Assembly (NCBI GenBank): GCA_963809925.1
Contig: CAWELH010000004.1
Location: forward strand, 1-64,000
DNA length: 64,000 nt
Source of the DNA: DASQZK01 sp963809925
Lineage (GTDB): Bacteria; Bacteroidota; Bacteroidia; Bacteroidales; GCA-2748055
Direction of reading: 5' to 3'
The notes under the pieces are model-generated. The model saw only the letters and a list, made by a program, of their open reading frames with translations. It searched no databases and had not been told where the DNA came from. A program made the position numbers and the translations under genes. How positions within the stretch are numbered: the first letter of the stretch is position 1; every line of letters begins with the position of its first letter. Positions 34,792 through 43,964 of this stretch are shown here, piece by piece.

Positions 34792-35376
34792 ATGAACAAG
34801 CAAACAAAAACCGGGAAAGATATCCCGGCATTGATAAACGAGTTGTCAAGCACCAGCTGGGAGGTACGTACAAAAGCACGGAATTCGCTGATGGCTATTG
34901 GGGAAGCGGCTGTTACCCCTCTATCGGAAGTATTGCAAAGTTCAAACGAGGAGAAAGCGCGTTGGGAAGCGATCAAGGCACTTGTTGCCATTGGTGATGC
35001 CAGGTCCATACCAACGCTGGTCAGAGCTCTTGAGGACAATGAAAACGATATTGCCTGGCTGGCGGCAGAGGCTTTGAAGAAATTCAGAATGGTAGCCTGG
35101 CCGGCGCTGTTAAAAGAATTAATAAAGCCGGTGGCGGAATCTGTTTCTATCCGGAATGGTGTTCATCATGTTCTGAAGAACCAAAGAGAAAAAGGGTTGA
35201 ACGATTTACTGGACGCTCTTATGAAAGCCCTGGAGTCTGATTCCATTCCTGAAAGTGTACCGGTTGCAGCGGCAAATCTTATGGATAGATTGAGAATCCG
35301 GAGAGATAAAACAGGGAGGATTTTGAATTTGAATAGCGGTCATGAAATATCTGACCGGAAGAATCCCTGTGCCTGA
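34792..35376 (+). CDS. HEAT-repeat protein
   Basis: A 194-aa all-helical protein. The ATG at 34792 gives a natural start (MNKQTKTGKD). About five HEAT-like helical pairs are visible: VRTKARNSLMAIGEAAVTPL, ARWEAIKALVAIGDARSIPT, DIAWLAAEALKKFRMVAWPAL and so on, with the typical A-x-x-A-L-x-x-I-G pattern. Such scaffolds bind proteins, and PBS-lyase-like members bind tetrapyrrole cofactors. The partner is unknown. Same strand as the FNR-like gene, 152 bp downstream. Confidence 0.75.
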   Translation: MNKQTKTGKDIPALINELSSTSWEVRTKARNSLMAIGEAAVTPLSEVLQSSNEEKARWEAIKALVAIGDARSIPTLVRALEDNENDIAWLAAEALKKFRMVAWPALLKELIKPVAESVSIRNGVHHVLKNQREKGLNDLLDALMKALESDSIPESVPVAAANLMDRLRIRRDKTGRILNLNSGHEISDRKNPCA

Positions 35377-35565
35377 TTGCCTGGCTCGCTTCACGGAGAA
35401 TTGGAATTATAACAATAACTTAACTGTGTGTAAGGATTTGAAGGGTATAAGGATAAATTGAAATGGCAGCAATCAACCTGCCCGCCACCATGGATGACAT
35501 ACACAGGCTTCAGATCATCAAATTGTTGATCCGGGTTGCAGTCCACGTGAAGGGTGGTATCCTGT

Positions 35566-36600
35566 TTATTCCTTCACAGTAAAGGATTGCGGAACTTCCA
35601 CCTGTGACCAGCTGTTTCCGTCAAAATACGAAAGAGTACTTCCAGCGACAGCCCATACATCGTGATTTGCTCCGGTAGCGAGATCGGTAATGCTGTCTCC
35701 TGCCATTCCGTCGGCAACGGTATATGAAGACCAGTTTGAACCGTCAAACATGGAGGTCCCGTTACCGGTACCGAACCACATCCTTCCGTCCTGATCCTGT
35801 GTGATGGCGGTGACATTGTTGCTGACCAGACCACTGTCTGTAGTGTAGAGAACCCAGTTTGTACCGGTTATAAATGGATTGGAACCGATGTGTTTTTGAG
35901 CCCCGGACGGCATCCCGATCCACAAATTATTAGCGTTATCGGTAAAGAGGCAGTTGATTTCCTTATCGTTCAGACCGCAACCGTTTGAAGGCCAGAGAGC
36001 CGATGCTCCGGAGACTCCGTCGGTAGCGATAATATAACGGATAAGACCACCCCCGCGGGTTCCGGCGTAACATGTATCGTTCACGGCACCGATGGAAGTT
36101 ATCGGGCTGGAGCTGAACGCAGTCGGACCGTAAAAATGGGTGACCGTTGGCCATGATCCCCCGTCGTTTGCAGATATCCCCCGGGGTGTGGCGAACCAGC
36201 TTCTGCCCTGATGATCGACACTGATACAGGTGACGGTGTCAGAACCGGTAAAAGCGGCTGAATAGACACTGGATGCTGCAATATTCTCAAAGGTAGCTTC
36301 GACATAAATGGCTCCCGACATCGTTCCCATCCAAATCCCTGTAGCGTCAGCAGCAAGATCCGATACCGGTAACGGTGTGCCGCTCATCCCGGAAGGAGTG
36401 AAAAGTTTCCAGTTCGTTCCGTCGTATCCAAGCAAACCGGAATTTGAGCCGATCCATACCGTACTGTTTTCGCCAACAACAATTGAAGTAAGACTTTCGA
36501 TGTTAACGATAACCGTTCTTTTCTTTTCTCCCGGTTTATCCTTTGAACATGCTGCCAGGATGGACAGCACCAGGAGGGCCATTGTCGTCTTTGTGAACAT
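35566..36600 (-). CDS. Two-component-regulator propeller lipoprotein
   Basis: A 344-aa lipoprotein. I start at the ATG at 36600 (MFTKTTMALLVL), giving lipobox LAAC (Cys18) with CSKDKPG. Repeats of the Reg_prop type are spaced about 40-45 residues apart: VWIGSNSGLLGYDG, IWMGTMSGAIYV, SWFATPRGISANDG, LWIGMPSGAQ, MWFGTGNGTSMFDGSNW, DVWAVAGSTLSYFDGNSW. This makes a beta-propeller as in the sensor part of hybrid two-component systems, but no kinase is attached. Likely a surface-exposed binding protein. Confidence 0.85.
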   Translation of the reverse strand: MFTKTTMALLVLSILAACSKDKPGEKKRTVIVNIESLTSIVVGENSTVWIGSNSGLLGYDGTNWKLFTPSGMSGTPLPVSDLAADATGIWMGTMSGAIYVEATFENIAASSVYSAAFTGSDTVTCISVDHQGRSWFATPRGISANDGGSWPTVTHFYGPTAFSSSPITSIGAVNDTCYAGTRGGGLIRYIIATDGVSGASALWPSNGCGLNDKEINCLFTDNANNLWIGMPSGAQKHIGSNPFITGTNWVLYTTDSGLVSNNVTAITQDQDGRMWFGTGNGTSMFDGSNWSSYTVADGMAGDSITDLATGANHDVWAVAGSTLSYFDGNSWSQVEVPQSFTVKE

Positions 36601-36666
36601 TTGATGCATATTTTTGAACACCTGGAAACCGGATAGGAGTTACCCCGTCCGGCAGATTGACCTTGA

Positions 36667-38739
36667 CTACCTGAAAATATTTATTTTTCGGCTGAGCATG
36701 GAAACACCCCGGTCATTTTTGATGATCACCCTTGACAGGTACATGCCATTCGGGATATTTCTGTCTGAAAGCGACAGGTCCCAGCTTTCAGTAATCTCAC
36801 CTGCATCCCGGTGCTGATCGGAAACGCAGGCAATAAGTCTTCCATTGAGGTCCAGAATCTCGATCCGTACCGATGCCTCTGAATCGAGCGTGTATTTAAA
36901 CGATAAACGGTCGGATGCAGGATTAGGATACACCGAAAGAGCGTCTTTGGAAAATGCATTGGTTGTGCCATCGTTTATGTTGAGATGCTGAACCAGATTA
37001 TAAGGTACCGATACGAGATCTATTCCAATGTTTTTCGACATGTTCGAGGCATCATAAAAATTCTTGGTATACATTTTATCCACCGGATTATTCCAGTGCT
37101 CGTGAACCCCAAGACTCCCGGGAACGGTACCGTCGGGTGCGTAGGTAATGTCTTCGGGCCGGTTGGATGGGTCGGCCGCCTGGTGCAGGTAGTCATCCAC
37201 ACCATCATAGTGCGGACGGTTGGTGCGCCCGCCTGTCCCGTCATATTCGGTCCACAGGAAATCAAAACATACCGATTCCAGTGCCACATCATCCTGCGAC
37301 ATGAAGATCGACGAAGGGTAATCGTCGTTGAAGGGTTCCATCCTCCATTTCACCGAGTTGGCGTCTGTGTATGCTTCCTGTCCACTGTACAGACCGTCGA
37401 CGATGAACAGCAGGGTATTTCTTCCAAGTTTGTTGTGTGCCATCAGGTCGACCTGTACCCTGTACTTGTGGTAACCGCCATTGTCGATTTCATCGTTTGT
37501 CAGACCGAGCAATCCCGGGTGTAGATGACTTGAATTCGGCCCTGTGTGCGAACCGAAATGGTTTTTGGCGCACAGCGTGATGCCGGCACATGCATGAGCC
37601 TTCAGGGCAGCGATATTAATCATGTACGATGCATCCTCGATGATGGTGTAAAAGTAATTGGTTCCCAGGGCGGGATCGGCGAAGGTGATCATATCTGTGG
37701 TCCCCTTGACCAGTGCAACCCGCTTAGCCTTTGCCGTTTCGTCAAGGCCGGAGAGGTAATAATCATTGTAAAGAATATGCACCCCTTGGTATTCATCAGT
37801 GATAAGATCGGCCATATCCTTGTACACTTCTTTCATAGGGTCACCTATGTAGATCATGTCTTCAGGCACACCAGCCTTGTCTACCAGCTGTTTTACCACG
37901 GCAAGAACCGAGAAGGGCGTTGTTTCGACGATGTCGGCCTGGTTATTGATCCTGGAAAAATCGGGATGAATTTTGCCCCAGTACTGTCCGAAAGGGCAGG
38001 CACCCGAACCTTCTCCGGTCCAGACATCGGTCATATTGATTTTGATGAATATTTTTTCACCAGCTGTATAGCCAACCCGTCCCTTGCCCCTGGAATTGTT
38101 GAAATAGCAGAATATTGAATCCCATGCGGCAGTTTCTTCGTCAATGCCTGCAATCCTGAGGATACATGAATCCACCATGTCATCGATCACTGCCTGGTCA
38201 TTGTTTTTTCTCTGAAAATAATAGTCATCTGCTTCACTGTTGTCGGCATTGGACTTTCCTTTGTTGGTGCAGTTTTCGTTTGTTGCATCCTTATTCCATG
38301 CCCATACAACACGGCCGGGTTTTATCCCCACAGGCGTCCCCATCGGCGCATTAACACCATCAGGATGTTGATCAAGGATGACATTAGCGGCATGGGCCAG
38401 GCCTGAAGTCTTCACCAGGTAGAAAGTCATGAAAGCAGCAGCCACGAGGATCAGTGAAATAGCAGGGACATACCTGGCCTTTGTAAGAAGTTTGCGGGCT
38501 TTCCGCAGGGCAGCCACTGTACCTCCAAAAGAAAGAAGATAGATCACAAAACCGGACATGACCGGGGCTGCGGCTCTCATACACGGATATGTTGCACGTG
38601 AAGGTTTTGGAATGACCCTGATAAGAAACCATACTGTGGCAGCAATCCCGCTGATAATAAATGTAATCCGTCCGGTAATCCTGTATTTTTTTAACCAGGA
38701 TAGTATCGTCCCGGACAGCTTTGAGTAGAATTTATTCAT
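36667..38739 (-). CDS. DUF362 protein with membrane segments and T9SS domain
   Basis: A 690-aa protein. Three hydrophobic helices lie in the first 125 residues (ITFIISGIAATVWFLIRV, MSGFVIYLLSFGGTVAAL, AISLILVAAAFMTFYLV). A DUF362 domain follows at about 200-520, with IFIKINM, IYIGDP, INIAALKAHACAGITLCAKNHFG and LFIVDGLY. A C-terminal T9SS sorting domain (LSVYPNPASDRLSF to KINIFR) is present. DUF362 proteins often carry ferredoxin-like redox roles, but no Fe-S motif is seen here. The combination of multi-pass N-terminus and T9SS tail is odd: T9SS cargo normally has a cleavable Sec signal. The last helix could serve as a late signal sequence. Confidence 0.75.
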   Translation of the reverse strand: MNKFYSKLSGTILSWLKKYRITGRITFIISGIAATVWFLIRVIPKPSRATYPCMRAAAPVMSGFVIYLLSFGGTVAALRKARKLLTKARYVPAISLILVAAAFMTFYLVKTSGLAHAANVILDQHPDGVNAPMGTPVGIKPGRVVWAWNKDATNENCTNKGKSNADNSEADDYYFQRKNNDQAVIDDMVDSCILRIAGIDEETAAWDSIFCYFNNSRGKGRVGYTAGEKIFIKINMTDVWTGEGSGACPFGQYWGKIHPDFSRINNQADIVETTPFSVLAVVKQLVDKAGVPEDMIYIGDPMKEVYKDMADLITDEYQGVHILYNDYYLSGLDETAKAKRVALVKGTTDMITFADPALGTNYFYTIIEDASYMINIAALKAHACAGITLCAKNHFGSHTGPNSSHLHPGLLGLTNDEIDNGGYHKYRVQVDLMAHNKLGRNTLLFIVDGLYSGQEAYTDANSVKWRMEPFNDDYPSSIFMSQDDVALESVCFDFLWTEYDGTGGRTNRPHYDGVDDYLHQAADPSNRPEDITYAPDGTVPGSLGVHEHWNNPVDKMYTKNFYDASNMSKNIGIDLVSVPYNLVQHLNINDGTTNAFSKDALSVYPNPASDRLSFKYTLDSEASVRIEILDLNGRLIACVSDQHRDAGEITESWDLSLSDRNIPNGMYLSRVIIKNDRGVSMLSRKINIFR

Positions 38740-39222
38740 AATTGCGTAATTTGGTCGGTAAGGTTTAGTATTTCATACCCCTAAAAACAGGTCAGGGTTT
38801 TACGACGATTCTTCATTATTTATTGCTTCTTACAAATCACTGAAAAATTCTGTAAAAAAACTCTCGATTAATAGGTTTTTTGATGAGAGTGAACCTTTTT
38901 TAACCTTCGGAAAGAAGGATACCATCCGCGGAATACTACAACAACAAAGGAATACAATCGTACGGACGGTACGTTTTGCAATTTACAGAAATTCTTCTTC
39001 ACCCTGTACCTTTATCACTTCATTAGTCTTTCACTCCCAGCCGGTGGCTACCATCCTGGGTCGTATCCGGTCCACTGATAAAATATTTTTCGTATTTCAC
39101 CACTACCCCTTTCTCTACCTATCTGACTTTCTTTATAAAAATTTTATGATATCCCCCCGGTTCTTTACAGATTAATTATAAAGGACTGAGGAACTTTGTA
39201 CCGGATAAAATGATTTGAAATC
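38740..39222. other. 483-bp divergent gap, nothing recognised
   Basis: AT-rich intergenic DNA between the DUF362 gene (minus) and the potassium module (plus). No ORF, no clear hairpin terminator and no motif copy of the island were seen. It presumably holds two promoters. Confidence 0.5.
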
Positions 39223-39351
39223 ATGTCGCTGTCTTTTACAGAAAAACTGGAATTGGTACTATTCCTCCTCGTCTTTCTTTTCGTATTGATCAGAAGCATG
39301 GTGATCGTGATAAATTTCTGGTTCAATCGGAAGGACATGGACGACTTCTGA
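39223..39351 (+). CDS. 42-aa single-helix membrane peptide upstream of TrkH
   Basis: ATG at 39223 to TGA at 39351. A short acidic start (MSLSFTEKLE) is followed by one long hydrophobic helix (LVLFLLVFLFVLIRSMVIVI) and a charged tail (NFWFNRKDMDDF). It lies 33 bp before the first trkH. It reminds one of KdpF-like small subunits by size and position, but there is no sequence proof. It might also be a leader peptide. Confidence 0.5.
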   Translation: MSLSFTEKLELVLFLLVFLFVLIRSMVIVINFWFNRKDMDDF

Positions 39352-39384
39352 CCTTATTCGAACCGGTCATAAAGTTGTAAGCAA

Positions 39385-40830
39385 GTGGTTAAAAATTTTC
39401 ATATGGGCATCATGTTTCAGGCGGCAATTTTACTGCTTGCCGAAAGTGCATTTGCCATTTTGTGTGTTCCGTTTTCATTGTATTACCACGAATCGTCTGC
39501 TCCGTTCATTGTATCGGCGCTGCTTATGCTTTCCTGTGGATCCTTGCTTTTCTTTCTATCCAAGAGGACGGTCACACATTCGCCCGACACGTTCGGGATG
39601 GTGGTTCGTATCTTCTCCCTTTGGGTTTTGCTGATCTTGTCCGGTTCGCTTCCATACCTTTTAGACAAGGGCATTTCGTCCTTTACAGATGTTGTATTTG
39701 AGTCGGCCTCAGGATTTACCACTACGGGATTCACCATTCTTAAAGATCCTGCTATACTTCCCGTCTCCCTGATTGTCTGGCGCAGTCTCACCCAATGGAT
39801 GGGTGGATTTCTGACATTAATCCTTTTGTATACTGCATTTCCGGTACTCAATGTTGGAAATTACAGGAATTCACCGGCCGGGATTTTCGCCGGGAACCAG
39901 CATGTCAATGGGTCTCTGAATAAAAATGTAATTCATATTTTGGAGGTATACATAGCATTCACTGTCGCAGAAGCAGGGATACTTTGGGCAAATGGTACGG
40001 AACTGTATAAGAGTACTTGTTATGCTTTAGGTACCCTGTCCCTGAGTAGTTTCAGTCCGGAAAGCGGCCCCGGGCCTGATGTTACAGCCAGATTAGTAAT
40101 GACCCTGTTTATGGTATTGTCAGGCATAAGCTATTTTGCGTATGTCAACTTCAAACCAGGTTTTTTCAGGTCCTTGAGGTATCACAGCGAAGTGATTTTT
40201 TATTTTGGATTAATGATCGGCTATGTGCTGGTATTCTGGATGATCGGGACCATTACCAATGATATTACCGCAACATCCGGTCAGTTTCTGTACTGTATTG
40301 TCTCATTCATTACTACCACGGGATATTTCACAGAGGGCTCACTGACCTGGTCTGCCTGGCTTTTCATTTTATTATTTATCCTGCCGGTAATTGGATGTTG
40401 CTCGGGTACACTGTGCGGGGGCATCAAATTATTTAGATTCATTATTATTTTCAGGTACATCGGCGACGCCTTCAGGTCTCTGAAACCCTCCTCCACAGAT
40501 CCGGTTCGGGGCAAATTCCGGACCCGGACTGATCCTGAACAGGGGAATTCTGTCGTTACCTACTTCCTGGTGCTGCTATTTCTGGGTTTTACAGGCATAA
40601 TGATGCTTAGCACCGGGGGACTATCCTTTACACAGTCTGTGATCCTTTCTGTATCCTCGTTGACGAATTTCGGTATTGCTGCCGATATTACAGGCATCCC
40701 GGATTCTTCAAAAATAGCGATGAGTTTGCTTATGCTGACCGGCCGCCTGGAAATTTATCCGGTCATCATGTTATGCATGCCCTTCACTTATACAAAACGA
40801 TGGAAATATATAAAGGTAAAGGGTTCATGA
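39385..40830 (+). CDS. TrkH-like potassium channel subunit, divergent filter
   Basis: A 481-aa polytopic protein. The start is GTG at 39385; an ATG at 39403 would be the alternative. It has four M1-P-M2 repeats of the TrkH/KtrB superfamily. P1 SGFTTTGFT has a normal filter Gly115, P3 SFITTTGYF and P4 SSLTNFGIA keep theirs, but P2 reads GTLSLSSFSPESG, so Ser221 replaces the filter Gly seen in the sister gene (QSTGGFSTL). Loss of a filter Gly should weaken K+ selectivity. The gene is followed 3 bp later by a second trkH. It may act as a hetero-partner. No TrkA/KtrA NAD-binding gene is in the window. Confidence 0.85.
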   Translation: MVKNFHMGIMFQAAILLLAESAFAILCVPFSLYYHESSAPFIVSALLMLSCGSLLFFLSKRTVTHSPDTFGMVVRIFSLWVLLILSGSLPYLLDKGISSFTDVVFESASGFTTTGFTILKDPAILPVSLIVWRSLTQWMGGFLTLILLYTAFPVLNVGNYRNSPAGIFAGNQHVNGSLNKNVIHILEVYIAFTVAEAGILWANGTELYKSTCYALGTLSLSSFSPESGPGPDVTARLVMTLFMVLSGISYFAYVNFKPGFFRSLRYHSEVIFYFGLMIGYVLVFWMIGTITNDITATSGQFLYCIVSFITTTGYFTEGSLTWSAWLFILLFILPVIGCCSGTLCGGIKLFRFIIIFRYIGDAFRSLKPSSTDPVRGKFRTRTDPEQGNSVVTYFLVLLFLGFTGIMMLSTGGLSFTQSVILSVSSLTNFGIAADITGIPDSSKIAMSLLMLTGRLEIYPVIMLCMPFTYTKRWKYIKVKGS

Positions 40831-40833
40831 GCC

Positions 40834-42411
40834 ATGTATTCGACGGGCACATATAAAACTATTCTGAAGCAGTTAGGCAGTCTGATGATACTGGAGGGAG
40901 GGATAATTTTGGTACCATCCTTCGTGTCGATTCTCTATTCCGAAGTTTATTCCTCGGTCGGATTTTTCCTTTCGGCGCTTTTCTCAGCGGGTGTGGGCGT
41001 TTTTTTATATTATTTTTTCAGGGATTCTGAGGATGTTCAATATAACAATGCGCTGATTACGGTTGCAGTATTGTGGCTCATCATTACGCTGGTTGGAGGG
41101 ATACCTTACTTTATCATTGCTCACATAACTCCGGAAGAGGTGATGCAGGGATTTATACCTTCCGGTGCAGATTACAATCTTTCGAGCCTGGTTTATTTCA
41201 GGAATTTTCTGCATTGTTATTTCGAGAGCATGAGCGGTTTCACCACTACCGGACTGACAATGGCAGTTCATGAACCCTCGGTGGGAAAAGGGGTTCTGTT
41301 CTATCGTTCCTGGTCACAATGGATAGGAGGAGCCGGTTTTATTGTAATGGTTTTGGCCGTATTCAGGTATCAGAATGGTCAGCAGGCTATGAATTTATTT
41401 AATTCTGAATCAGCCAGCGAGAGACTGAAACCCAGAATTATCAGCACTGCCCGTGCTATCTGGAAAACCTATCTCTTTGTCACATTTTTTTCTATGCTGT
41501 ACCTGATTGCAGGGACAGCGCTTATCCTGCCGGATTACCCGCTGGGAGCAAATATTTTCGATTCGGTGAATCACGCAATGACAGGCCAGTCGACAGGGGG
41601 GTTCAGCACGCTTGACGACAGTATTTTGGGGTATCATTCTCCCGGGATGGAGATCCTTTACCTACTTCCGATGATACTGGGCTCATTCTCCATTCCATTT
41701 TATTATAAAGTTATCTATGAAAAGAAAATCAGTCAATTCTGGAAAGATATTCAGACCCGTTCACTCCTTGTTGCTTTTTTTACCGGAAGTGTGATACTTT
41801 CCTTAATGCTTGTGCATGCTGGCAACATCCCAGATCCTGTACGTTCCGGCATTTTCCAGTTTGTCAGTGCGATTTCCACCACCGGGTGGCAAACCTCGGA
41901 CATAAGTCACTGGGATGGGCTTTCCATAGTTTTTGTGGTTGCCGGGGCTATGTTTATCGGAGGTGCTTCAGGAGCGACAGTGGGCGGTATTAAGATGATC
42001 CGTGCCCTAACGCTAAAAAAGGGGATTCAGTGGCAGGTAAATTCCGTGTTTTTTTCCAGAAATGCAGTTAAGTTTCTACGGTTCAACGGGAAGTCGATGC
42101 GCCCGGAGGATATGAACCAGGAATTTGCCAGGGCTGCCTCCCTTTCGATCTTGTTTTTTCTGTTCACCCTTGGGGGGGCGGTAGTCACTGCGTTATATTC
42201 AAACGAATCGTACGGCTTTGCAGCAGCCCTGTTCGAATCGTCCTCCGCTCAAAGCACAGTCGGATTGTCGGCCGGTATTACCAATCCTTCCATGCCGCCT
42301 GTCCTTGAACTCGTGTATATCCTTCAGATGTGGTCGGGAAGGTTGGAGATCCTTCCCGTACTTGCCATGATTCGCGCAATTTTGCATGGAACGGGATCGA
42401 GAGTTATGTAA
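40834..42411 (+). CDS. trkH: TrkH family potassium uptake protein
   Basis: A 525-aa TrkH protein with all four filter loops canonical: SGFTTTGLT, QSTGGFSTL, SAISTTGWQ and SAQSTVGLS. QWIGGAGFIV follows P1 as in the family. About ten transmembrane helices. It starts 3 bp behind the first trkH stop, so the two are translated together. It would form the K+ (or Na+-coupled K+) translocation pore, normally gated by a cytosolic TrkA/KtrA ring that is not encoded nearby. Confidence 0.92.
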   Translation: MYSTGTYKTILKQLGSLMILEGGIILVPSFVSILYSEVYSSVGFFLSALFSAGVGVFLYYFFRDSEDVQYNNALITVAVLWLIITLVGGIPYFIIAHITPEEVMQGFIPSGADYNLSSLVYFRNFLHCYFESMSGFTTTGLTMAVHEPSVGKGVLFYRSWSQWIGGAGFIVMVLAVFRYQNGQQAMNLFNSESASERLKPRIISTARAIWKTYLFVTFFSMLYLIAGTALILPDYPLGANIFDSVNHAMTGQSTGGFSTLDDSILGYHSPGMEILYLLPMILGSFSIPFYYKVIYEKKISQFWKDIQTRSLLVAFFTGSVILSLMLVHAGNIPDPVRSGIFQFVSAISTTGWQTSDISHWDGLSIVFVVAGAMFIGGASGATVGGIKMIRALTLKKGIQWQVNSVFFSRNAVKFLRFNGKSMRPEDMNQEFARAASLSILFFLFTLGGAVVTALYSNESYGFAAALFESSSAQSTVGLSAGITNPSMPPVLELVYILQMWSGRLEILPVLAMIRAILHGTGSRVM

Positions 42412-42442
42412 ATGAATTACCTTTACTCCTAAAAGGTTCGGT

Positions 42443-43948
42443 ATGAATGAGGTACGTACCATAGACAAAGATCTGTTAAGATCTGCTTCCCAATACATTT
42501 TTGGTGTCCTTATTATTGCAGTTACTGTGGTCATATGCGGGCCTCTTTCGAATGTACAGGCGTATCCTGTCGTTTCATTTATCCTTCTTTTTATTGTCTC
42601 CATTCTGGCCACTTTTATGGATATCGGTCCTGTTCTGGTCGTCTCCGCCCTCAGTGCCCTGGCATGGGACTTTTTCTTTATCCCGCCCCATAACACCTTT
42701 AAGATCGACAAGCCGGAAGACATCCTGATGTTTAGCATGTTTTTCATTATTGCGTTACTTAACGGCGTTCTTACCACGAAAGTCAGAAATCAGGAACAGA
42801 AGACCCGCGAAAGGGAAGAACATACAAACGCATTGTTCCAGCTCACCAAAGAGTTGTCCAAAGCCAGGGGAACAGATGGAGTCGCAGAGGTTGCCCATGC
42901 CGAGATTAAAAAATTTTTTTCGCTTGAGGTTTTCTTCCTTTTACAGGTAGGGGAAAATGATCTGACTCTGTTTCCGGATCAGGAAAACGGACCAGGGCTG
43001 TCTGAAGAGGATTTTCGGGCCGCCGGTTCGGTTTTTAAATACTCCGGAAACTCCGGGATATCTGTAAACGGGGAAGCATCGGGCAGATTTACTTTTTTCC
43101 CGTTGAAAGGTTCAAAAGTGAACACAGGGGTAGCGATCATTCCCCTGGAAAAGTCCTTTACAGGCGGAGTCCAGATATTTTGGGAGACTTTTTTATCACA
43201 GATCGTCAATGCCCTTGAAAGAGAATATCTCAGTGAACTCGCCAAAAAAGCCGGATTTTTGGATGAGTCTGACCGGTTGTATAAAACCTTGTTCAATTCA
43301 GTATCACATGAATTCAGGATACCAGTTGCAACGATCATGGCCGCTTCGGATACACTGATGACATCGCAGGGAAATTCGGATTTTCACAGGGAATTAAGCA
43401 GGGAAATCTTTACTTCTTCAATCAGGCTTAACCGTCTCATTGAAAATTTATTGAATATATCCAGGATTGAAAACGGAAAGGTTTCGCTGAGGCTGGACTG
43501 GTACGATATCCATGATCTGATCAACAAGGTACAGGAAGACCTGGCGGAGGAATTGAAAAACTATATCCTCATTGTCTCTGTGCCGGAATCCCTGGATCTG
43601 GTGAAAATCGACTTTGGACTGATGGAACAAGTCTTGTTCAATCTGTTATGTAATAGCTATGAGTATTCACCCGTTAACTCCACGATTTCGCTGACCATAT
43701 CGGTGAGGAAGGAAAAACTGATCATCGAGGTTAATGATCAGGGACCCGGTTTTCCAGCGGAGGCGACAGGAAAAATTTTCGATAAATTTTATAGGATCAA
43801 CCGGGCGAAGACCGGGGGACTTGGTCTCGGGCTTTCAATTGTCAGGGGATTTGTTGAGGCACATCATGGTTGGGTTAAAGCAATAAACCTTCCGGAAGGA
43901 GGTGCAAGTATACAAATCGAACTACCTATGGCTATACCAGAATTGTAA
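42443..43948 (+). CDS. KdpD-like sensor histidine kinase lacking the KdpD N-domain
   Basis: A 501-aa protein equal to the C-terminal half of KdpD. It has four membrane helices (DUF4118, residues 15-110, with DFFFIPPHNTFKI), a GAF-like domain (about 130-250), and HisKA with H289 in SVSHEFRIPVATI. HATPase follows with the N-box NLLCNSYEYSP, G1 DQGPGFP and G2 GLGLGLSIV. The N-terminal KdpD domain (Walker A/B) and the universal-stress domain are absent, so c-di-AMP binding by that part is lost. Probably senses potassium or ionic state and phosphorylates the adjacent KdpE-like regulator. Overlaps the upstream end of the kdpE-like open frame. Confidence 0.88.
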   Translation: MNEVRTIDKDLLRSASQYIFGVLIIAVTVVICGPLSNVQAYPVVSFILLFIVSILATFMDIGPVLVVSALSALAWDFFFIPPHNTFKIDKPEDILMFSMFFIIALLNGVLTTKVRNQEQKTREREEHTNALFQLTKELSKARGTDGVAEVAHAEIKKFFSLEVFFLLQVGENDLTLFPDQENGPGLSEEDFRAAGSVFKYSGNSGISVNGEASGRFTFFPLKGSKVNTGVAIIPLEKSFTGGVQIFWETFLSQIVNALEREYLSELAKKAGFLDESDRLYKTLFNSVSHEFRIPVATIMAASDTLMTSQGNSDFHRELSREIFTSSIRLNRLIENLLNISRIENGKVSLRLDWYDIHDLINKVQEDLAEELKNYILIVSVPESLDLVKIDFGLMEQVLFNLLCNSYEYSPVNSTISLTISVRKEKLIIEVNDQGPGFPAEATGKIFDKFYRINRAKTGGLGLGLSIVRGFVEAHHGWVKAINLPEGGASIQIELPMAIPEL

Positions 43949-43964
43949 AATACAGGATGCAACA

